Source of the DNA: Chroococcidiopsidaceae cyanobacterium CP_BM_RX_35
GTDB lineage: Bacteria; Cyanobacteriota; Cyanobacteriia; Cyanobacteriales; Chroococcidiopsidaceae
NCBI GenBank assembly: GCA_019242465.1
Contig: JAFAVL010000662.1
Coordinates: forward strand, 1-14,995
DNA: 14,995 nt
Reading direction: 5' to 3'
Shown here piece by piece: positions 5,785 through 13,673 of the stretch. A program made the position numbers and the translations under genes. Below the pieces are notes generated by a model that searched no databases, was not told where the DNA came from, and saw only the letters and a list, made by a program, of their open reading frames with translations. How positions within the stretch are numbered: position 1 is the stretch's first letter; the number at the start of each line of letters is the position of its first letter.

Positions 5785-8124
5785 TTATTTAATCTCTGTA
5801 ATTCCTAATTCATTAGGATTTGTGTAGTAATCCTTGAGAGCAGATGATGGAGTAGGGATAATGCGGTTGATGACAGCTTCGTTGCTGTCTTTGTCAGCGT
5901 TTTTAGAAAAAACATAAAACATCTTTCTGCCTATCGATGTTTTTTCCATATAATCGTCATATTTCTCATGAAATGCTTTTTCTATCTCCATTTCACGGCG
6001 AAGTCCATGTTGTTCAAATTGCTGCACCCACCAGAGCGAACTAGCCCAGATTAAATGTCCGTGAATTGGATACCCATCTGGATCGACAGGAATTTTAGTA
6101 AAGTTTCTTCCCTGAAAGCTGTCTTGCTCCCACTGCTTGATATAAATAGAAAAAACAGTACCAAAAATAGGATCGGCATCAAACACAGGAATGTTAGCAA
6201 ATAAATAGCTACCATCGCTTAATATTTGCTCAATTTTAGAAATATAATTATCTAGTTTGTTAGGGTTTAAGTGTTCAAAAATATCTAAACCAAAAACGAA
6301 ATCGTATTGACCCGATAGTTGAATGCTTAATATGTCTCCCTGATAAATATTGTTTTTAATTTCAGGAAAGGCTTTGGATATAGCCATCCGACTAATTTCA
6401 ACTCCCTCACAATTCACATTCAAGTCATAAAGTCGTTTTAATATAGTACCATTCGCACAGCCTATTTCTAAAGCTCGCTCTGGACGGAAAGCCGACACGA
6501 TTTCAGCCATGACTCTCTTATCAAGATTGATATTGAAACTCCATACGCCCGGTTTCTCATAGTAGTCATGTTCTATAATCATCGATTCCAACCAATCAAA
6601 GTCCTCATCACAGTCTGCCTGAAATATTAAAATTTTATCTTCCTGAGAAAGGTGTTCTACTAAGTTGTAACTTAGTGGTCTCAATTCTCTTAAGTTTTGA
6701 ATTGAGCTATTTTTCCTCAAAACATTATTGATAAACTCGTCTGATTTAACCAGATCCATCAGAACAGAGGTTCTACTATGTCCAGCTTCTAAAAGTCTTA
6801 GGTAACTGGTAAGACCACTTTCATCTACGTCTCGACCGAGTATTTCTCGATAAGCCTCTTCTAAAAATTCTTTATTTGAAACAACTGAGCTGTTTTCTCT
6901 TGAAAATTTATTGGTAAACTCCTCTGATTTAACTAGCTCTATCAAAACAGAGGTTCTGCTATATCCAGCTTTCAGATATTTTGTAAAACTATTGAGACCA
7001 CTTTCATCTACGTCTCGACCGAGTATTTCTCGATAAGCCTCTTCTAAAAATTTTTTATCAGAATCAATTGTAAAACCTATTCTATTTACTGTCCTCTGAG
7101 CCACGTTTACTAACGTATTTTCCCCTATCTCATCTAAAGTTGTCTTCTTGCTTTTATCACTTAAATCCATTAAAGGCTGACTGTTTAAAAAATCATCAGA
7201 TGCCTGCTGGTATGACTCCACTTGATCGCCAAGATAACTTCTATATAAGAAGTCAGGCTTTTTCTCGCGTGCTTTTCTAGTGTTTAATGCTTTAATAAAA
7301 ATATATTGTCCTAAATCTAGTTCCCGCTTTCTTAAAAAGGGCTCTAACTTAGCAGCTGAATAGTGACTGTTGGAATCATTGTGATACACATCAGCAGTAA
7401 AAATCGAGTCAGTCGAAAAGCCAATATAATTGAGGAGTAAATTTAATTCATGTTTGTTGTACTCCCGATTGTGTCTGCCATAAGGACCATAACCAGAGTA
7501 AGGATCATAAATGTTAAAACCTCCAATCATTTTAGTGACGTTCTCTAGCCTGTTAACATTTGGTGTAGTAAGGACTAGTACTCCATTTGGCTTTAATACT
7601 CTTTTTATCTCCTTCAAGACAGAAACGGGATCTATGAGTAGATGTTCTATAATTTCGCAGAACAGAACAACGTCAAATTCTGCATCATTAAATGGAAATA
7701 AATCTCCCTCTATGTTAAAGTGATGAGATTCAAGCGTAACTGATAAATCTTCTCCAGATTTAAAATCTTTGTATTTGATATCTTGCGTAATTCGCTCTTC
7801 AAAGTGAGGGCTAAAGTAATTAGCTAAAGTTAGCTCTAGTTGCGTAAACTGCCGCAATAACATGGTAGTAAAATATGGGTTTGAGCCTAGTTCAAGACAC
7901 TTTCCCTTTGAATCTCGCACTAGTCCATATGTGTAAACAAATCTTTTGAAGTCCTGTTCGCAATAATTAACCATCTCTTGAGGGGGAGCATCTGCAAGTA
8001 GGACAGATTTTAAAAAACCTCTCAGCTCAATTTCAGAAACACCATGTGGTAAGGGTAGTTCTGGAACAAGAGGAAACAAAGCGTTGGGTTGTGGCTCTAA
8101 AGTATTCTTAACTTCCTGGTTCAT
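5785..8124 (-). CDS. Methyltransferase - DUF4214 - DUF4214 - methyltransferase fusion
   Basis: The 779-aa protein has two different class I SAM-dependent methyltransferase domains. Domain 1 (about 40-280) has motif I CLELGSNPY (76-84), FCEIIEHL (155-162) and LKPNGVLVLTTPN (177-189). Domain 2 (about 530-740) has ALEIGCANGT (551-560), the acidic residue in GVEIS (574-578) and DIFEHL (614-619). Between them sit two DUF4214 copies (357-407 and 418-468), each with FLEEAYREILGRDVDESGL; 37 of 51 residues are identical. DUF4214 is often linked to surface or S-layer-type proteins and also occurs in cyanobacterial glycan enzymes, where it may dock partners. A likely role is O-methylation of glycan sugars at two positions, or methylation plus chain capping; substrate unknown. 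The ATG at 8124 is preceded by AAAGG about 7 nt upstream. A 12-bp gap separates it from the next GT4 gene. Confidence 0.82.
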   Translation of the reverse strand: MNQEVKNTLEPQPNALFPLVPELPLPHGVSEIELRGFLKSVLLADAPPQEMVNYCEQDFKRFVYTYGLVRDSKGKCLELGSNPYFTTMLLRQFTQLELTLANYFSPHFEERITQDIKYKDFKSGEDLSVTLESHHFNIEGDLFPFNDAEFDVVLFCEIIEHLLIDPVSVLKEIKRVLKPNGVLVLTTPNVNRLENVTKMIGGFNIYDPYSGYGPYGRHNREYNKHELNLLLNYIGFSTDSIFTADVYHNDSNSHYSAAKLEPFLRKRELDLGQYIFIKALNTRKAREKKPDFLYRSYLGDQVESYQQASDDFLNSQPLMDLSDKSKKTTLDEIGENTLVNVAQRTVNRIGFTIDSDKKFLEEAYREILGRDVDESGLNSFTKYLKAGYSRTSVLIELVKSEEFTNKFSRENSSVVSNKEFLEEAYREILGRDVDESGLTSYLRLLEAGHSRTSVLMDLVKSDEFINNVLRKNSSIQNLRELRPLSYNLVEHLSQEDKILIFQADCDEDFDWLESMIIEHDYYEKPGVWSFNINLDKRVMAEIVSAFRPERALEIGCANGTILKRLYDLNVNCEGVEISRMAISKAFPEIKNNIYQGDILSIQLSGQYDFVFGLDIFEHLNPNKLDNYISKIEQILSDGSYLFANIPVFDADPIFGTVFSIYIKQWEQDSFQGRNFTKIPVDPDGYPIHGHLIWASSLWWVQQFEQHGLRREMEIEKAFHEKYDDYMEKTSIGRKMFYVFSKNADKDSNEAVINRIIPTPSSALKDYYTNPNELGITEIK
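6721..7056 (-). repeat. Tandem DUF4214 repeat, 183-bp period
   Basis: Copy 1 (6904-7056) and copy 2 (6721-6873) are offset by exactly 183 bp (61 codons). Within them 6812-6869 and 6995-7052 are identical over 58 bp, and the match runs on to 6875/7058 with a single mismatch. The flanks of each copy are clearly more divergent. The mosaic suggests an old duplication with recent local conversion, or strong constraint on this stretch. Confidence 0.9.
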
Positions 8125-8185
8125 CCTCTTACCTTTTACCTATCAGGAATTTACATTCTATAACAATCTTAAAAGAGTTCGAGAC

Positions 8186-8219
8186 TTTCCTCTGTATCCT
8201 CTGCATCTTCGTGGTTCAT
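8186..8219 (-). repeat. Short 9-nt-periodic intergenic repeat (AACCACGAAG...CAGAGGA type)
   Basis: On the plus strand the segment reads as near-repeats of 9 nt: TCCTCTGTA, TCCTCTGCA, TCTTCGTGG, then TTCAT. It looks like the degenerate ACCACGAAG/GCAGAGGA/CACAGAGGA intergenic sequences that recur in many cyanobacterial and other bacterial genomes; that comparison is from memory. The minus strand gives a 16-codon frame from an ATG at 8219 to a TAA at 8169, rich in Glu and Asp, which I regard as an accident of the repeat. It sits in the 126-bp gap between the double GT and the methyltransferase fusion gene. Confidence 0.55.
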
Positions 8220-8250
8220 AACAATTAGAACTGCTAGATGTAGATATAAG

Positions 8251-10596
8251 CTATAACTCACATCCTGCTTCCATCCTCGAAACCACGCGTCTTAATTGCT
8301 CTACCACCACTGTAGGTAAGAAACGCTCTCGCCTTTTTCTCTGTGCTTCTATAACTTTCAAACGCAAATCTTTATCCTTTACCAGCAGTTTGGCAAGAGC
8401 TGCTACTTTAATAAAATCGTCCTTACTGGTGAATATTATTCCAGCCTCGCCCATAGTCTCTGGTACAGCGCTACTCTTATAGGCAAGCACAGGAATATCA
8501 AACCACATTGATTCGACCAGAGGTACACAAAAACCCTCATGTTCACTCATTGACCAGAACAAGTGTGCAGTCCGGTAAAAAGCTAGTAATTGTGAATCGT
8601 TAACTTGTCCTGTAACTATGACATGCCCAGTTAAGCCCAGTTTTCGAGTTGTATTGACGATATGAGTCCAGTAGGGATTTTTGGTCTCATGGCTGCCAAC
8701 TATAATCAGACGGGCGTTTCTATCCATCGTCAGGTAATGAGCAAAAGCCTCCAAAAGGTGATCCTGTCGCTTATTCGGAGATAGACGACCAACAAAAAGA
8801 AGGTTAGATTTGCCATCTTGTAATTGCTTCATCCATGAAGCATCTGCAGCAATATCCCACTTCATCGGATCTACAGTAATAGGTAACACCCCTGGTTGAT
8901 AGAATCCGGATGCCGCAAGTTCAGCAGCGTTGTAAGCTGAATCGCCAACTGATATTGAGAAGGGCGAAGCCAGTTGGTTAAGTTCGGCTCGACCTTTTTC
9001 GAGAATTTTGGCAAACTCGGGTCGGTAAGGCTGAAAAAACTCTGCTGGTGTAATGTTATGGTATATGAGGCACTTAGGACCTGGATGTTTAATTGCGTGT
9101 TCTGTTAATTCAGATCCAATTGAGTGGTGATAGAATAGCCCTGCTTGACGATCAATAGTATTCGGCTGAAATACTTGTGCCTCGTGATTCAAACGTTCAT
9201 CTATGTATCTAACAAAAATATCTGATTTATAATTACAGCTACGTAAGTAATTTCTAATTGTAAGTGCGTGATTAGAGATCGCGTCACCGTAAGAAAGATT
9301 GGGTAATAGCTGATGCATTTCTTTAAGCTTCGTTTCTTGTTGTGGTTCAGGTAGAACTCTCACCCCTTCTACAGATAGTTCTAGTGCAGCTTCGTAACGT
9401 TCAATTACCTTATTCCAAGTTGCATTCGCTTCAGCATATCTTTGACCGTTAGAGCCATACTGGGCCAGTTTAGCCTCTTCCATGTCATCAATTGTGGAGA
9501 ATAGTTCCTGCCACTCAGTTTCTGTTCCTGCTACCCACCCCCCCTGAGCCTGTTCAACAGCGATGGCAGTAGCTAAGCAATCCCTGTGGGCAGCAACAGG
9601 TCTTTTATATAACCAAGCCTCCATCATGACACGGGAATAGCTTTCATTACGACTCGGTTGAAAGAGAGCTAAGCAATTAGCGAGCAATGCTTCTTTCTCG
9701 TTTTCTTCTACCAAACCCAGATCCACTACACCCGGCACAGCATCATTAAAAGATATGCTTCCAGGACCAGCTAAAACAAGCTTTAGATTTGAATCTGGAT
9801 GCTTATATCTAAAACCTGCATACACATCTACCAATAAATTTGTATTCTTTCCCGGATCTCGGCGGCCTAGGCAAAGGACAAAGCGCTCTTGCTTGACTCT
9901 GAAATTTCCTATTTTCCCTATTTGATTAATTGCTTCATTGTCACCTCGACTGACTTCCACACCAGCACCAACTACTGTGCTTTTGGGAATAATTCCTGGT
10001 CCATACAACTGCCTAGCCAGCTGAGCTTCACCATCGCTAATAAATAACAAACCTTTTGCTTTATGAAAAATATTAGCTACTCTAGGTAAGTATGCATATA
10101 CCTCATCATGTAAGCAAGGTAGTAAAAAAGCTTTATTAGCAACGAGCGTTAGCCCATTTAGAATCGGACCATAAAGATAAGGGATAAAAATAAATGCATG
10201 ATATTTTTCTTGTTGGTTTTTTAAAGAGCTAAGTAAATCAGCAGAATTAATATTTTCTGAGCAAAATATAGCCTCGTCTTCTGATGAAACAGGATTCACT
10301 TCAACTTTCAATGCCGAAGCAGGTAAATTCAGCATCAGACCATTAATACGATCAAAATCGTGTTGCTTGCGATAGTCTACTGGGAAGCGCAAGATCTTGA
10401 GATTTTGCTCTTGAACCAATCCAGAAGGCAAATGGTTCAAAGCCCAATCTTCGTGAAACGAGCAACAACATGTTGTTAATACCTCAACTGGATATCCTCG
10501 ATCCGCCAGACGTGTTGCAACTTGCCATGCATGTTGTTCTGCTCCTCCCTTTAAATCCTTACCAAACCAAGGGGCGACAATGGCTATTGGTTTCAT
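8251..10596 (-). CDS. Bifunctional double GT4 glycosyltransferase
   Basis: The 781-aa protein contains two full GT-B glycosyltransferases of family GT4. Module 1 (1 to about 410) begins MKPIAIVAPWFG with KGGAEQH (16-22). It has CLGRRDPGKN (242-251) and E-x7-E as Glu318 to Glu326 in NESYSRVMMEAW. Module 2 (about 430-781) begins around YGDAISNHAL, has FVGRLSPNKRQD (601-612) and E-x7-E as Glu687 to Glu695 in EHEGFCVPLVE. Both modules keep the donor-binding Arg/Lys and both Glu residues, so both are probably active, allowing two successive sugar additions by one polypeptide. Module 1 resembles the single GT4 at 4609-5772; module 2 is of a different GT4 subgroup. The start codon overlaps the TGA of the methyltransferase gene (ATGA), implying translational coupling. 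Donor sugars are unknown; GDP-deoxysugars are plausible given gmd in the cluster. Confidence 0.87.
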   Translation of the reverse strand: MKPIAIVAPWFGKDLKGGAEQHAWQVATRLADRGYPVEVLTTCCCSFHEDWALNHLPSGLVQEQNLKILRFPVDYRKQHDFDRINGLMLNLPASALKVEVNPVSSEDEAIFCSENINSADLLSSLKNQQEKYHAFIFIPYLYGPILNGLTLVANKAFLLPCLHDEVYAYLPRVANIFHKAKGLLFISDGEAQLARQLYGPGIIPKSTVVGAGVEVSRGDNEAINQIGKIGNFRVKQERFVLCLGRRDPGKNTNLLVDVYAGFRYKHPDSNLKLVLAGPGSISFNDAVPGVVDLGLVEENEKEALLANCLALFQPSRNESYSRVMMEAWLYKRPVAAHRDCLATAIAVEQAQGGWVAGTETEWQELFSTIDDMEEAKLAQYGSNGQRYAEANATWNKVIERYEAALELSVEGVRVLPEPQQETKLKEMHQLLPNLSYGDAISNHALTIRNYLRSCNYKSDIFVRYIDERLNHEAQVFQPNTIDRQAGLFYHHSIGSELTEHAIKHPGPKCLIYHNITPAEFFQPYRPEFAKILEKGRAELNQLASPFSISVGDSAYNAAELAASGFYQPGVLPITVDPMKWDIAADASWMKQLQDGKSNLLFVGRLSPNKRQDHLLEAFAHYLTMDRNARLIIVGSHETKNPYWTHIVNTTRKLGLTGHVIVTGQVNDSQLLAFYRTAHLFWSMSEHEGFCVPLVESMWFDIPVLAYKSSAVPETMGEAGIIFTSKDDFIKVAALAKLLVKDKDLRLKVIEAQRKRRERFLPTVVVEQLRRVVSRMEAGCEL

Positions 10597-11951
10597 AATT
10601 TGTGCCCAACTACTGCAAAATCACGCGGACCGAAAAACCAGTTATGAAGGACTTGCGCTCCCACATCTTCCTGAGTAAAAGGACTTGCATCTGCTGGGTG
10701 TAAGTAGAGTAACTCAACATTTGATAATCCTACATGTTGCAAAAGAAACTGAATCGTTTCTGGAAAAACTGGATTAAGGTGTGTTGGATCTGAATAAAAG
10801 TTACAAGCACCCACCACTAAGTTCTTTGGATTTGGTGTCTCAAAAATGGTTAATCCACCTGGCTTAAGTACCCTTACTGTCTCGCTCAAAAGCCTTATTA
10901 GTGCTGAAAAAGGTATATGTTCAATGATATGAAAACCAGTTATTACACCTAGACTAGCATCAGGTAGGGTTTGCAGATAAGAAATCGCGTCTCCCTCAAT
11001 AACTTCGAGCTGTCTTGCTTGGCATTGCTCTATCATACTTCTATTTATGTCTAGACCATGAGCTGTGTATCCAGATTTATGCAGCAACTCTAGCCACTCC
11101 CCGCGTCCACATCCTATATCTAGAATGGGTAAGTCTTGTGTATCTACTTTCACTTCTTTAATCAAAGGTAAGTAGGCTGTCAATCTATCTATAATTTCTG
11201 CACGGCTACCACGAAACTGCTCTTCAAAAGCAACGTAAAAAGCATCTAGCAAATGCGGCTCTTCATTCACAAGTGTCTGGAGCTGTTCCTGATCAAAAGG
11301 TTCTGGCAGACGTTGACGGGCTTCTTCAAGAAAAAGGGTAATAAGTCGTTTCTGCTGTGCTAAGTCATTCTTGAGATAGCTATCATCTCTTAGATGACGC
11401 TCATCCATAACCATCACCCGCTCATTTGTAGCTGTTAGATGGTGGTCTACTGCTGCGACTCGCTCATTTGTAGCTGTTAGATGTGCATCTATGCCTATCA
11501 CCTGTGCCTGTGTGGCAGCCAAATGTTCGCCTATCATATTAATCTGTGTCTGAAGAGCCGTTACTTGCTCAATTAACTTTCGGTTTAGTGTTAGAGAGTC
11601 CCTCACAGCTTGAATTAAAGGTAAATTAACGACCCTTTGTTTTTTAAATAAAAACCCATATAGCTTTAAACTAAGTCCCTGTAACGGCTTACTAATACTG
11701 AATGGAAAACGACTAAATTTCTCCGGTAATTTTGTGGGTATCTGAGAATTTATCTCAGCATCATTCAGCAAATATTCTATGTTTTTAAAATCTGCTTCAT
11801 TTATGGTACTTATATTTATAGTGCTTACATGAAAATCCAAATTATTGTTGATATTTTTAGGTATAGAAATGCTTTGACGTCTAGCAACTTCTTCTAGGAC
11901 ACTCTGCATTAATTTGTCAACGTCAATTTCAGGATTATTTGCTTCGATCAT
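10593..11951 (-). CDS. SAM-dependent methyltransferase with N-terminal coiled coil
   Basis: The 452-aa protein starts with a short helical EIDVDKLMQSVLEEVARR segment, common in cyanobacterial and proteobacterial glycan-cluster methyltransferases. A coiled-coil region (about 110-210) follows. It contains three consecutive 14-residue repeats (143-184) of the type HLTATNERVAAVDH. The class I methyltransferase domain (about 230-452) has motif I LDIGCGRGEW (277-286), the acidic GLDIN (299-303), GFHIIEHIP (339-347) and LKPGGLTIFETPNP (362-375). It probably methylates a sugar of the glycan, or its end. Coiled coils attached to such enzymes act as chain-length rulers in WbdD of E. coli O9a; a parallel is possible but unproven. 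The start has an ideal AGGAG at 5-nt spacing. Its stop overlaps the next start by 4 bp. A 236-bp gap upstream makes a promoter before this gene likely. Confidence 0.85.
   Translation of the reverse strand: MIEANNPEIDVDKLMQSVLEEVARRQSISIPKNINNNLDFHVSTINISTINEADFKNIEYLLNDAEINSQIPTKLPEKFSRFPFSISKPLQGLSLKLYGFLFKKQRVVNLPLIQAVRDSLTLNRKLIEQVTALQTQINMIGEHLAATQAQVIGIDAHLTATNERVAAVDHHLTATNERVMVMDERHLRDDSYLKNDLAQQKRLITLFLEEARQRLPEPFDQEQLQTLVNEEPHLLDAFYVAFEEQFRGSRAEIIDRLTAYLPLIKEVKVDTQDLPILDIGCGRGEWLELLHKSGYTAHGLDINRSMIEQCQARQLEVIEGDAISYLQTLPDASLGVITGFHIIEHIPFSALIRLLSETVRVLKPGGLTIFETPNPKNLVVGACNFYSDPTHLNPVFPETIQFLLQHVGLSNVELLYLHPADASPFTQEDVGAQVLHNWFFGPRDFAVVGHKL
11400..11525 (-). repeat. Three tandem 42-bp repeats in the coiled-coil segment
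   Basis: The units are 11484-11525, 11442-11483 and 11400-11441. They code for HLAATQAQVIGIDA, HLTATNERVAAVDH and HLTATNERVMVMDE. The last two share an identical 23-bp block (11461-11483 and 11419-11441). Fourteen residues equal two heptads, so adding or losing a unit keeps the coiled-coil register. Confidence 0.85.
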
Positions 11952-12187
11952 ACTATCTCCTATCGCTGCTTTGATAGTTGTCAGTTAGAGAGTGCTGACA
12001 AGATTCACCTTTAAATGAAAGTAAAACACATTGCTGAAAATCTCTAAAGGCATCTTTGCTACTAACTAATAAATCTTGAAAAAGACTGTACCGTAATAAT
12101 TCATTCTTGTCGCAATTACAAAGTCACGGCTCTGTTGTTATATGAACGGAAATCCTGTCATGACTTGCGCTGCAATTGACGCTTTGA
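11952..12187. other. Largest intergenic gap (236 bp)
   Basis: Apart from the AGGAG before the ATG at 11951, I see no convincing promoter pair, hairpin with T-run, tRNA-like fold or small gene. A TATAAC stretch lies near 12140 on the minus strand but has no matching -35 hexamer. The size of the gap, against the 8-12 bp and 4-bp-overlap junctions found downstream, hints at an internal promoter for the methyltransferase operon segment. Confidence 0.4.
11957..11961 (-). promoter_or_regulatory. Ribosome binding site AGGAG of the coiled-coil methyltransferase gene
   Basis: AGGAG is followed by a 5-nt spacer and the ATG at 11951. It is one of the strongest ribosome binding sites in the window and fixes this start. 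Confidence 0.75.
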
Positions 12188-13582
12188 TCAAGCTCTTTTA
12201 ACAAATAAGTAGACATTATTATGTTCATAGTTTAACTTAAACTGTTGTGTTTTCTGAAGTTGGTTTACTAGTTCAAAGGCAGATTTTTTAGTGTCAGGCC
12301 AAGGATGACGTAAATTCAGTAACACGTAACTCATCTTGGGCAAATCATCAGCTGCTACATCAGAAGAGATTTGCTTTATCAATGGTCGGTGAGTTATCTG
12401 AGGCGCATACTGGTTGTCTGTTAAAACACCTCCTTCGGTTCGAATTTGGGCGATCGCCCCCTCTGTTGCTTTCCATGTATCGAGGGTTGTTAGATAAGAG
12501 TGAAAATCGCCATACTTCGCCAGTAGCAGGAAAGCAAGTATCGACCATAATACTATTGTTCGTCCGCTTCGCAGCCATCCTCGACCCGCAGCTAGGCTAG
12601 AAATCACAGCCACCAAGAGAAAAGGCTCTATGGGTAAGGAGTACTGAGTTGTCAAATTTAGCTGACCTGGATCGTTAGAGAGAATATTTAGCGCCAGTGT
12701 GGGGATGGCAACGATTAGAGGTGCTAGATGCCGTGGCGACAGCCCCCAGATGACTGGTAATATCAGCAGAATTAAGTATTCAAAAGTTTTAAGTGAAATT
12801 ATCTTTCCCAATATCAGCCATGGCTTAAGTACTAGATTTCTGGCAATCTCAGGAAAAGAGTTTCCTAAGTAGCTATAACGCGAGATATGCCGACTTATTG
12901 TTACGACATCACCACCAAAATATGGAATGATTGCTTGAGTAGAAATGATGAACCAGGCAACACCTGCAAACAAGGCGATCGCGCCACACAAACGTTTTCT
13001 CTCGCATACGAGTAGCCAAATACCCATTGCTGCTACAGTCAGTGACAATACTTCCTTACAAGCCATCACAATGGCGATAGCTAAACAGAACCAGCCAATC
13101 TGCCCTAGCCGTGCTGATAAAGCTGCCCATAGTAGTGCAGGTAAAGCAATGACTTCTGGATGGAAATCAAACAGATTGATGTTAAAAACTACCGGATACA
13201 GGAGGTACGCTGCTGCCACCGCCATTGCTTGTCCCTGTTTCAGCCCTGCGTGACGGGCTAAACTCCAGGTTGGCAAAGCTCCGATTGCCAAAGCTACTGC
13301 TTGTACAGCTAATAACCAATGGACGTCTGGATAAATTTTGTACAGTATACTAAGGGGATAAAAGATTACGGCTGCATGGTCAGCAAGAATGTGGAAACCC
13401 ATCAAAGAAGAAAAAGCTGGTTGTCCTTGGCTAATTAGATAAACAGCCTGATCAAATATTCCTAAATCCCAAGCTGTTGAGTGAAAGAGTGCATGTTTTG
13501 TACTGCTATACGCAAACAGAATTAGAGCGCTAATACCGACCATTATGTAAACAGAGCTTATATTGGGCAATCTTTTGTCCAT
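12188..13582 (-). CDS. DUF2079 family polytopic membrane protein
   Basis: The 464-aa integral membrane protein has about ten hydrophobic segments (first at about 11-27). It carries the DUF2079 signature: TAWDLGIFDQAVY (36-48), GFHILADHAAVIFYPL (62-77), a further FDFHPEV (138-144) and ACKEVLS (174-180). Asp39, His63, His69, His141 and Glu177 lie at membrane borders and look like conserved polar residues. The family is distantly similar in layout to GT-C membrane glycosyltransferases, with the acidic motif right after the first helix, but its biochemical role is not established. Here it stands between a GT4 and a methyltransferase gene in a glycan cluster, which favours a role in glycan or lipid-linked sugar transfer. 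The start is the ATG at 13582, preceded by an AAGG/AAAGAG purine stretch. A 91-bp gap separates it from the upstream GT4 gene and a 236-bp gap follows. Confidence 0.85.
   Translation of the reverse strand: MDKRLPNISSVYIMVGISALILFAYSSTKHALFHSTAWDLGIFDQAVYLISQGQPAFSSLMGFHILADHAAVIFYPLSILYKIYPDVHWLLAVQAVALAIGALPTWSLARHAGLKQGQAMAVAAAYLLYPVVFNINLFDFHPEVIALPALLWAALSARLGQIGWFCLAIAIVMACKEVLSLTVAAMGIWLLVCERKRLCGAIALFAGVAWFIISTQAIIPYFGGDVVTISRHISRYSYLGNSFPEIARNLVLKPWLILGKIISLKTFEYLILLILPVIWGLSPRHLAPLIVAIPTLALNILSNDPGQLNLTTQYSLPIEPFLLVAVISSLAAGRGWLRSGRTIVLWSILAFLLLAKYGDFHSYLTTLDTWKATEGAIAQIRTEGGVLTDNQYAPQITHRPLIKQISSDVAADDLPKMSYVLLNLRHPWPDTKKSAFELVNQLQKTQQFKLNYEHNNVYLFVKRA
12450..12457. repeat. HIP1 palindrome
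   Basis: GCGATCGC inside the DUF2079 gene; the previous copy is more than 9 kb away. Confidence 0.9.
12975..12982. repeat. HIP1 palindrome
   Basis: GCGATCGC inside the DUF2079 gene, part of the full GGCGATCGC form. Confidence 0.9.
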
Positions 13583-13673
13583 TTCTCTTTACCCTTCTAC
13601 AACTAGAATTTTTAGGGAAATCACATGCTTGAGCGGATAGGCGTTGAGCATATAAATCAAAAAAATCTTTTAA

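Noticed and set aside
8169..8219. 16-codon minus-strand frame (Glu/Asp-rich) upstream of the methyltransferase fusion gene
   Set aside because: It is explained by the 9-nt-periodic repeat and has no ribosome binding site; not called as a gene.
11952..12187. Possible promoter or NtcA-type site in the largest gap
   Set aside because: No -35/-10 pair with acceptable spacing and no GTA-N8-TAC palindrome was found.
12945..13253. 102-codon plus-strand frame inside the DUF2079 gene
   Set aside because: Antisense shadow of a clearly coding, membrane-protein frame; its composition mirrors the antisense of hydrophobic codons.
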